Below are positions 21,801 to 29,300 of a stretch of 64,000 nt of DNA, piece after piece. The notes under the pieces were generated by a model, which saw nothing but the letters and a program-made list of their open reading frames with translations, did no database searches and was not told the origin of the DNA. The stretch is from positions 3,111,001 through 3,175,000 of the forward strand of contig NC_087117.1 in the NCBI RefSeq assembly GCF_963855985.1, in the 5' to 3' direction. Source of the DNA: Ostrinia nubilalis. Lineage: Eukaryota; Arthropoda; Insecta; Lepidoptera; Crambidae. The stretch's first letter is position 1. Each line of letters opens with the position of its first letter. A program made the position numbers and the translations under genes.

Positions 21801-24800
21801 AGAATATCTTATTCACATTCATGTTCAGCTTAAAGCAAATAAGAGTAGTACTTGTGGACAAATAAACTGCTATTGATGTTAATGGACAACACATATAGTC
21901 CTTTTAACAGCCTACAGTGCACATGCGAACCATTGAAACACTTTTGTACAGATAGTAAAAAAAGGTTATTTTAATTATCACAAACAAGTCCTACTACAGC
22001 TACTAGCTGTATAACAGTCTAAAACAAGTAAACATAACAGCCTTTGGCTTTATAAATGACCACGTGTGTTCTATTAAAATGCTAGCTCTATAACATCGTA
22101 CAAGTAGGCCGTTAAACAGCGGTTGCCGTATCTCTACCCTCCTATAATGCTCTTAGTCAGACGGCTGACTAAAGGATAGTTGTTAGAGTATTATAACACC
22201 AACAATCGTATTAAAGTATAACTCTACACTAGTCTACACTCCTATAAGTCCCTTAGACAGGTATAGGTGTAATTAATTGCAATAATACAGCTTATACATC
22301 ACGAGTGAACTGTACTAATGCTTTAAGTACACATTGGAACTAAATGTGAACTCTTAAATGGAGTAAAATGCTACTTGGGTTTTGTTTTAACTGAAAAGCG
22401 CTGCGTAGGACGTCCACCCATAAGGTGAACCGATGATTTCATAAAAGTAGCAGGAAAGCTGGTAATTGTGGAAATCATTGGGGGAGGCCTATGTACAGCA
22501 ATGGACGGAAGGTGCTGGATGCAGGCCGCTACCAACCGGTCATTATGGAATCATTGGGGGAGGCCTATGGCTGAAATGATGATGATGTTGTTGAATTTCG
22601 TTTCAGCGTAAACAATATTTTAGCGACTGCAGCTAAATACAAGTATGTAGGAACTGGATCACTCATCCACGAGCGGGTGGTTTTGACAGCAGCTCATGTA
22701 TTATTTGGCAAGAATCCGGATAATTTAATCGCTGTCATCGGGGAACATGACCAGAAGAAGAAGGTGATGGAGAAAAGATCGAAGACGGTCCAATATTGCA
22801 CCATACACGAACAATATGACGGAAGTGAGTGGTTTTACAATAAGTTGTTTTGTTTTTTTTTTGTACTTACTATATTTCTAGCGCTTAAGGCTAAGAACTC
22901 ATGGCGCGATTTTCACCCGCGCCCGCGGCGGTTGCGGGCCCTCAGCTTCTGTAGAATGCAGATACTTATGTAAAAACTAATGCACAACTCACGACGCGGT
23001 TTTCGACCGCAGCGGGCGCGGTTGTAATCGGTTCTATTTAAATTTTGCAGCTAACGGCGACTACAACTTCGGACTGATCTTCCTAACAGAATCGGCACTT
23101 AAAGACAATCTTCCCAGCGCTGGGACTGTGTGCCTTCCCCCAGCAGACTACGCGCCCCCTGCTGGGACTCGCTGCGTGTTCGCCGGGTGGGGGGTTGATT
23201 ATCATTTGGAAAATCAGAACCAGCTGGTAAAGGTTAGTTAAATAGCATCTGACTTCGAAAAACTTTTTTTTCTGATATTTAACCACTTGCCATTTGACAT
23301 CTGTCAAATTTGACCATTGGTTATTTTAACTACGAATCAAAAAACCGGGCCTAACTTAGCTATAAACTAACCTAACCTAACAGGACTTTTCCCACTTCTG
23401 TTTTCTGCCTATTTATTTATTTATTTCCAAGCCTATTTTAACCTATTATAAGCCTATTTTTACAGACAATCCAATACAATAGACAAGCGAAAAAGATAGG
23501 AACGTAACAATAGTAACATAAATTAAATGGAAAAATACAAATTAAACCTAATAATAAAATGAATAAAAAAGTGTCATCTTTTATCGATTAATAATTAAAG
23601 GTTATACTTATCTTTTTATTGGTATTCTTAATAGACTACTGTGCACTAATAACTCACTAGTGAAAGCGTCCCACTTGACTGTACCCTAATGCAGTGGTTC
23701 CCAAAGTTGTCTGGGCTACGACTCATCTAATACAAGTTCCCAAACTCGGGAGCCACCTATAGGAATTTTCGCCCGCTGCCCAGCGCGGTTGGATGGTTAG
23801 GGTGGTGTGTCGTTCTACAGGCAGGGCCCACTCAATGTTCGATCATAGTTTGGGAAACCCTGCCCTAATGTTTTAAAATTCATATTATTTTATTATTCAT
23901 ATTATTTTACAATTCATATTATTTATTAGTCGGCCGTTTGGTGTAGTGGTAGTCGGCCGTTTGGTGTAGTGGTAGTCGGCCGTTTGGTGTAGTGGTTCGA
24001 AACGGACTACTATTCCGGAGGTAGCGGGTTCGATTCCCGCACAGTACAAACATTTGTGTGCATGAACATATTTGTTTGTATTGGACTGGGTGTTTGTTTT
24101 CTATGTATAATAAGTATTTATTTACAAAAAAAAAGTATTTAAGTATGTTTATATCCGTTGTCTAGTACCCATAGTACAAGCTTTGCTTAGTTTGGGACTA
24201 GAAGCGCAGTGTAAAATGTCCAAGGATATTTATTTATTTATTTATTCACAGGTTGATGTGCCGATGATGGGTCATGCTGAGTGCGAGCGAAGATTCCAGC
24301 AAGCCCCTACGCTGGGACCAGGGTTCCGATTCCTCCCCTCCCTCACCTGTGCAGGGGGGGAGGGGACCCGCAACCTCTGCGGGGGAGCGGGGGGTTCACC
24401 CCTAGTGTGCCCCATGGAGGTAAAAACTTTATTTACTAAACGTTCAAAAGTTTCTTCAATACCAATCATGACAAAGATATTTATTTAATTTTTAGCGTTA
24501 AGAGTCGCATCTCAAACTAATTTGATAATTATAAATAACTTGAAAAAATCGAACTGCCTTAGGCGGGAATTGAACCCACGACTTTCCGCTTGCCGGGCGA
24601 CTGCTCTGCGCGAATATAGTGTTGTGTATATGACGGCTATTGAGTTCGTTTCAGTTTCAGCCAACTGACGTCCACTGCTGGACAAAGGCCTCCCTCAAAG
24701 ATTTTCATAACTACCGGTCCTGAACTGCCCGCATTCAGGTACTTCCCGCGACCTTCACCAGATCGTCGGTCTACATAGTAGGGGGTACCCCTGTCCAAAC

Positions 24801-25267
24801 TACGTCTTCCGGCCCGTGGTCGCCACTCAAGAACTTTTCTGCCCCAGCGGCCATCAGCTCTACGAGCTATGTGCCCCGCCCACTGCCACTTGATTTTAGT
24901 GATTCTGCGGGCTATGTCGGTAATTCTGGTTTTCCTATGGATCTCCTCATTTCTGTTTCGATCACGTAGCTGCGTAGGGATCAATCAATTTGCAACAAGA
25001 AGTAGAATCATTCAGTTTTTAAGGATGGCGTATGTCTAGTCCTCACGTCCATAGTCAAGCTTGGCTCAGCTCAATGTGTTTGATTTTTGGAATTCTTTGT
25101 TCCAGGGTCAGCCAGGCCGTTTCTTCCAGATTGGTATCGTGACCTGGACAACTGATTGCGGCAAAGACGGCGCCCCAATGGCCTTCGCAAACGTGGCTGC
25201 AGTCAGGCCCTGGCTTGATGAACAGCTGGACAACTTTGTGAAAGAATTAAGCATAGGAATGAATTAG
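13205..25267 (+). CDS. SPH gene C: clip-domain serine protease homolog
   Basis: Eight coding exons: 13205-13265, 16516-16636, 18756-18864, 20091-20191, 22607-22824, 23051-23232, 24252-24419 and 25106-25267; 373 residues, phases consistent throughout. A signal peptide (MWREQCILLFTYFGAIWA) is followed by a clip domain with six Cys at 24, 34, 40, 66, 72 and 73, a linker with 12 Thr (80-91) and an SP-like domain from KCGVQ at 98. His161 is kept (TAAH). Asn209 stands where the catalytic Asp should be (DYNFGLIFL). The Ser site reads LCGGAGGSPLVCP, so Gly311 replaces Ser and Ala310 the preceding Asp. The protein cannot be a protease. It has the layout of CLIPA/PPAF2-like SPHs, which assist prophenoloxidase activation; that role is inferred. 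Gene D, tail to tail with it, is its closest relative: same exon lengths for exons 1 and 2 and the same clip Cys positions. Its introns hold many insertions. Confidence 0.9.
13739..13845 (+). pseudogene. THAP-domain first exon within the P-like element
   Basis: From ATG 13739 the frame runs MSEQKKSYYNCSVFGCLNSS, then TEFSFFKLPVDSGR, and stops at a splice donor (gggag|gtaagtaag). CxVxGC followed by FFKLP is the start of a C2CH THAP zinc finger, a DNA-binding fold used by P-element transposases and host THAP proteins. I find no downstream exon with the rest of the finger inside the element. It is best read as the surviving exon 0 of a deleted P-like transposon, though a short transcript is possible. 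Confidence 0.6.
13923..14112 (-). mobile_element. Lep1-like non-autonomous Helitron
   Basis: One end reads CTAGCTTTTGCCCGCGG..CACCCGCG, i.e. on the minus strand a short GC hairpin followed by CTAG, the Helitron 3' mark. The other end is 'ctttcgcatttataatatta', as in Lep1-type elements of Lepidoptera. It sits inside the P-like element. Confidence 0.7.
14400..15900. repeat. LINE tail and diverged tandem repeats in gene C intron 1
   Basis: An (AATCAT)n-like run at about 14408-14430 follows the rest of the RTE fragment. From about 14490 to 14860 the motifs 'agcaaaatt', 'tttgtccac.aatagcaaaatt' and 'tttgctggggtaa' return at about 180-bp spacing, a worn tandem repeat. From 14870 to 15900 I recognise nothing. 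Confidence 0.4.
15905..16090. repeat. Repeat 'Z' followed by SINE fragment
   Basis: 15905-16025 is a copy of the repeat first listed at 7866. It joins a short piece of the 6218-type SINE body ('aacacaacaatgctgttaac'). Confidence 0.55.
16232..16416. mobile_element. MITE before the clip exon of gene C
   Basis: Inverted ends: CTGGTTTTAGTGTCACACGG at left and its near complement (ggacactaaaaccagcc) at right, with 'tatgaactgctagggagcg' also paired. It ends 100 bp before the clip exon at 16516. Confidence 0.7.
16659..16830. mobile_element. Inverted-repeat MITE, AGCACACTTAT family
   Basis: Ends AGCACACTTATATCAACCCG and CCGAGTTGCTAAGTGTGCT are inverted copies. It starts 23 bp after the clip-exon donor of gene C. 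Other copies: 19219-19401, 39044-39222, 42001-42167, 49562-49765, and the split copy at 6650-7145. Confidence 0.8.
17054..18352. mobile_element. 1.3-kb DNA transposon with 9-bp target duplication
   Basis: The element is 1,299 bp. It is flanked by perfect ATAAAGTTT copies at 17045-17053 and 18353-18361. The left end reads GGGTGCGTGACAGTTTATAT and the right end, reversed, GGGTGTGTAATGTATGATAT, so short inverted ends are followed by subterminal TATGATATAA-like motifs. The AT-rich flanks enclose a GC-rich core (about 17495-17700) and a long (GCTT)n run. A 9-bp duplication with GGG ends suggests a Mutator-like (MULE) element, but there is no transposase. Confidence 0.75.
17725..18003. repeat. (GCTT)n / (GCCT)n microsatellite
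   Basis: About 280 bp of 4-bp units, mainly TTGC with TAGC and CTGC variants. The open frame (repeats of LLAC) is an artefact of the repeat. It lies inside the 1.3-kb element. Confidence 0.9.
18810..18845 (+). repeat. Coding (ACA)n microsatellite in gene C
   Basis: A near-pure run of ACA codons encodes Thr80-Thr91 of gene C, in the linker between clip and SP-like domains. Gene D has no such run. Length changes in it would keep the frame. Confidence 0.85.
19010..19195. mobile_element. Helitron-like fragment, second type
   Basis: 'ggggtggagtttcgcaaaat', 'catgccaaatttcagcccga' and a CAGTCAGTCAGTCAGT end are shared with 43248-43430 and, reversed, with 26070-26280 and 62868-63060. The fuller copies end in a GC-rich ...CTAG-like terminus. 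Confidence 0.55.
19219..19401. mobile_element. Inverted-repeat MITE, AGCACACTTAT family
   Basis: Ends 'agcagactatcaactcggaa' and 'ttccgggttgataagtgtgct' pair. Complete copy of the family described at 16659. Confidence 0.8.
19480..19770 (-). mobile_element. Two RTE LINE 3' ends
   Basis: The minus strand carries two truncated ends, each beginning at a (CAT)n tail and 'cagccgtaggacgtccactg'. A short inverted repeat of 'ggacgaataaaccacgttta' lies between tail pieces at about 19545-19575. Confidence 0.75.
20205..20426 (+). mobile_element. RTE LINE fragments
   Basis: 20205-20370 on the plus strand reads RKAQRRTSTDKVD-like and QQWTSCG-like segments in broken frames. 20390-20426 is a piece of the opposite strand. 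The copy is cut at 20427 by the next element. Confidence 0.65.
20427..22379. mobile_element. 1.95-kb terminal-inverted-repeat transposon, non-autonomous
   Basis: The ends are CCCAAGTAGCATT (20427) and AATGCTACTTGGG (22379). The interior repeats short motifs such as 'tataatgctcttag', 'ctataatgcttttatag' and 'tagcattataatagcag' near both ends. It carries one short frame (21494-21730, -). It fills most of the gene C intron between the EFPW exon and the His exon. I do not know the superfamily; target duplications are unclear. Confidence 0.65.
21494..21730 (-). pseudogene. Transposon protein remnant, 78 codons
   Basis: The frame starts MPEPEISFQNIQISEYDD and contains LRTWAIENRIPHSALNKL-like text (read here IRTWAIENRIPHSALNKLSS) followed by LPSDALG. 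From memory, a W..(K/E)(H/N)xIPHxALNxLL..LP.DARTLL motif occurs in a protein family spread by transposons in insects and cnidarians. Here the end has decayed. It is probably the leftover N-terminal part of the element's protein; I cannot name the family. Confidence 0.45.
22390..22590 (+). mobile_element. Two joined RTE LINE 3' ends before a gene C exon
   Basis: 'tcattgggggaggcctatgt' occurs twice, ending in 'gctgaaatgatgatgatgtt'. The (ATG)n tail stops 15 bp before the splice acceptor of the exon at 22607. Confidence 0.75.
22889..23030. mobile_element. GC-rich MITE, GGCTAAGAACTCA family (partial)
   Basis: 'ggctaagaactcatggcgcg' and 'cacccgcgcccgcggcggtt' match the longer copy at 60733-61168. 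It lies in the intron of gene C between the His and Asp exons and ends about 20 bp before the next exon. Confidence 0.65.
23300..23928. other. Gene C intron, nothing firm
   Basis: AT-rich; a possible worn repeat at about 23700-23880 ('gtggttcccaaa' against 'tttgggaaaccctgcc' as inverted ends). No exon is seen. Confidence 0.4.
23929..24245 (+). mobile_element. tRNA-derived SINE, third family, with triplicated head
   Basis: The head GTCGGCCGTTTGGTGTAGTG (A-box) is repeated three times at an exact 23-bp period (23929, 23952, 23975). The third copy continues into the B-box GGTTCGATTCCC, a body shared with 9603-9855 and 11303-11477, and a (TATT)n tail at about 24230-24246. The tail runs straight into the acceptor of the gene C exon at 24252. 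Confidence 0.88.
24520..25060. mobile_element. tRNA-like SINE piece and minus-strand RTE end
   Basis: 24545-24605 reversed reads AGTCGTGGGTTCAATTCCCG, a B-box-like block, with no full tRNA fold. 24650-24985 reversed is an RTE end with DRNRNEEIHRKTRITDIARR and IKWQWAGHIARRADGRWGRK, then frame breaks. Confidence 0.7.
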
Positions 25268-26360
25268 ATATACTGAAAAAACTATCACAATACTGATTTT
25301 TCCAAATGCGTCGACATCTTTGGGAGTTGTAAAGATTTTGAAGATTTTTTGTCTTTATTATAACAAAATCTCGAGTTATAAGGAATCATTAATTGGAAAC
25401 CTGTTTATTTAGTTTTAAGCTTAATTCATTACTATATTCATAGCTACTATTCTCTCTCTTCCACATAATAATGTTGCCAATGTGTCAAATACACGAGCTG
25501 ATTGTAAATGATCTTACGAGTTTTATTTTTTTTATAAAAAACTACTGGGTGACTACCTACTAGGAAAGGATAAAATTTTTTTATCCACAAGTAGTCACAG
25601 TCATGTCTTGTGATACTTAATCTGTCATGATTCGTAATAAGTATTACTAAAGGTTCAGTCAAACCAACGCGATCACACGCGATCAGCCGGCGTGCAGCGA
25701 TAGCGATCAGGCTGAACCTAAACAGATGCGGCGGGGCCCAGTAGTCCAGTTAATGGCATCTGTGAAAAAAAAATCCCAGTAGTTCCATCTTGAGACAACT
25801 TCACTGGGAATACACGCAACCTTTATACTGGTTGGGTTTCATTTGATGTCAAGCTGTAGATCCTGGGCACACAGGAGTTGCAATGGATGGAAAAGAGAGT
25901 CCTGTTTTTGGTCAGTGTTTCAGCCAAATGACGTCCACTGCTGTACAAAGGCCTGCCCCAAGGATTTCCTCAACGACCGGTCCTGCGCCGCCCGCATCCA
26001 GATTCCAGATGCTTCCCGCGACATTCACCAGATCTAGTTTAAGCAATTTATAGGTTTTTTGTTATCTACGAGTATAATTATATAAAAGCGAAAGGTCACT
26101 GATGATTGGCTGACTGACTGACTCACTCACTCATCACGATATATCAGAAACTACAAGTGCTATGAGTCTCAAATTTTGCATTGGGGTTCCTCTTAGAACG
26201 TAGGTGCTCACTAAGAACGGATTTTACGAAACTCCACCCCTAAGAGCGTAAAACGGAAGTCGCGGGCGGCCGCTAGTTGTAATGAAACACAAAATTGCAA
26301 AGAATATAAGATTTCTATTATTCATTTGTTATGCCATTAAAATTTTCTGTAATTTTAGTA
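25268..26360. mobile_element. Convergent C-D intergenic region, repeat-filled
   Basis: No gene is seen. 25800-25900 is repeat 'Z', 25915-26035 a minus-strand RTE end, and 26070-26280 a Helitron-like copy (reverse of the 19010 and 43248 copies) with a GC-rich ...CTAG end. The 3' ends of genes C and D lie in the flanks. Confidence 0.6.
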
Positions 26361-29300
26361 TCAGTTAATATAAAAGCTTCGATTAGCCAACTGCTGGTCT
26401 ATCCAAGAGCGGACCTTGGAGACGTCGGCGAAGACGGTTGGTGACCCATTGATGCCGCACCCAGAAGTCACCCAGGTGACTATCCCGATCTGAACGTAGC
26501 GCTCCGGATAGTCCTGGAAGAATAATAAATAATACATATTTCATAAGGAGAATCTTGGAGAGCACGTGTGGTTGTGATCCCCAGTCGATGAAGCGTCATG
26601 ATGCCGTGCCCATCGTGCCCAAACAACTGCACGCACTGACAACGCCACTCTTGTATCAGAGTTTTGGGCTGGCTCTATGTAGTTTTGTTGTTGACAGGAC
26701 AAGAAAAAGAAGATCCGCAACCGAACTAAAGTTGCTGACATAGCCATAGATTTTAGCTAGCTGATGTGGCAATGGGCAGGACAAAGTACGCAGAACTGAC
26801 GGTCGAAAGGCAGCAAGGTTCTGGAGTGGAGGCCACGTAGTGCGTACCGGAAAGTGTGTAGGACGTCCACTCCAAAAGGTGGACCGACGACCTCATAAAG
26901 GTAGCACGAAGGCGCTGGAAGCTGGCCGCTACCAACCAGTCATTATAGAAATCATTGGGCTTCCTATGTTCAGCGGTGGACCGAAGAGGATACCGAGTGA
27001 AACTCGGTTCCACCTTCAACCTGATCATCACTTCCCATCAGGTGAGATATAGGCCAAGAGTTTTCGCTGTGGATAAAAAAAATACTTACCTCCATCGGGC
27101 ACACTAAGGGTGAACCTCCCCCTCCCCCACAGATGTCGCGCCCCACCTCCCCCCCTGCACAAGTGAGGGAGTCTAACAGCCTGAATCCAGGTCCCAGACT
27201 TGGGTCCTGCTGGAGTCTCTGCTCGCACGCTCCGTGAGCCATCATTGGAACAACAGTCTGTGGATAATAAGCGAAGATTAAGCCCGGTTTCCACCAAGGA
27301 ACAGTGTGGAGCGAAGCAAAGAAGTTTTTTGAATGACCAATCAGATTATATTATTCCACTTCGGTGGAAATGGATCGAGCGGAGAGTTTTTCTACAGAAT
27401 TTGACAGCGGCGGTGCGGTGCGGAGAAGAGCGGAGATGTGCGGAACGGTTCGGTGTTTCATAGATAGCAATACTCGTAGGCTGACAGCTGACAGCTCGCG
27501 CAGCTCACAGATCTCCTCTAGTCTCCGCTCCACCTTTGTGGAAACAGGACCTTATGGTTATTTTGTGGACCGAGAGGTGGGAATAGTCCCGTAATCAAAT
27601 TACAACCCGCTCGAGTTAACTGCGCACCTGGCACCCGTGACGTCACGTCGCTCTGGTACGAATGGGGCAAACGAAACGGTGAGTGCGAGAGAGAGTCGCT
27701 ATCAAGCCAATCGTCAAATAGCCAATAGGAGCAACCCAACCAGTGAAGGTCGAGTTTGTCCCAGGGAAAGTTAAACTGTCATAGGACCCGCAACGAAACA
27801 AAATTCGTCAGAAGAACATAGGAGTTCGAAAGGTTCGAAGACGGATGGACGTTTTTAATGAATGGATTTTGAAGTATTAATATTAATAATTATTTATACT
27901 AGACCTTACTAAGGAAACTTACCTTTTTCTTAAGTTAGTTACATACCTTGACCAATTGTTGCTGATTAATCAAGTTTGAGTCCACCCCCCATCCAGAAAA
28001 GACACAGCGAGTCCCAGCTGTGGGCACGTAGCCCGCAGGGGGTAGGCACACAGTCCCAACATGAGGCAGTCCGTCCGCTAGAGCTGATTTTCTCAGGAAG
28101 GCTAGTGCATAGTTGTAATCACCATTACCTGTAAATAAGATTTTTTCCTCCAGTTTCATAATGTTCCTTCTCAGAGACAGGCTAGAGTACCATCCCTATA
28201 TTATAATAGTAAGACACGGGTCTTAACGCGACGTTTATTAATGAGTTACATTATGTACTCACGGCTTGACGTTTCGGCTGCGATACTGCAGCCGTGGTCA
28301 CAAGCAGACTATTTTAATTGCAATGGAACGCGAAAGTTTAAAATCTTACATCCCTATATTGTTGACATTCCACCAGCTCGCACTAACGTTTCGCTAACTC
28401 TTTCATAATGCGAACAGCTAGGGACTGAAATTCGTTGCCTGCTGATGTCTTTCCAGAACACTATAATCCGGGCCTTTTCAAGGCGTAAATAGGCACTTTT
28501 ATAGGGAAGGTACCATTTTTTTTAACATCGGGAAATGCTTTGCGCATACCACACTGTTCGATGGGAATGCGCCAGTGGGTTATGTGGGACTCTCCCCGGC
28601 TGCTGCTGCACTAAAGGCGGGGCCTACCCACTAAAACCCGACGGTGTCCACCGTAGCCCAATGAAACGGAGCCGCGAGTTATTGTCCTAGATCGGACATA
28701 CGTCCGCAGCTCCGCCTCAGGCTAGAGGCTCGCTGAGCGAGCAACTCCGGCTTCGAGGGAACCCCCAATCCCCTCCTCCAGTTAAAGCAGGTACCAGCCT
28801 GGACTGCGTTACACTTAACCTGCGGATTGCGGTCAAATACCTGCCTTGTTCTGCATTAAAAATCTACTTAGATTGGGCAGTTTGGGCAATAAGGATGGGT
28901 AGCTTCTCTCAGCAATATAATTTATTGCTGTCCCGACTGTGCGACGGGCGCCTGCAGTGAGTGTGCGAGCGCGACAGGAACATAATTACGCGCGAGCGAT
29001 AAGGATGGGTAGCTTAGGGTCATTGGACAAAATTCTACGTGCTCGCAGGCCTGACTATAAATGGTGCAATGTAAAATGTCCAAGGATATTTATATTTATT
29101 TTATTATAACTTACCTCTATTAAATTGAGGGTGAATGACCACTTCCGTGACTACCTTTCCTTTCTTCTTCATCACAGCCTTCTCCTGGTCGTGGTCTCCG
29201 GTGATGACCAGCAAAAGATTTGTGTCTTTTCCATACACAATGTGGGCCGCTGTTAAGACAACGCGCGTGTGGATCAGAGAGCCAGTGCCAGCATACTGGT

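Noticed and set aside
23975..24050. tRNA-like sequence on the plus strand
   Set aside because: Head of the third SINE family, not an independent tRNA gene.
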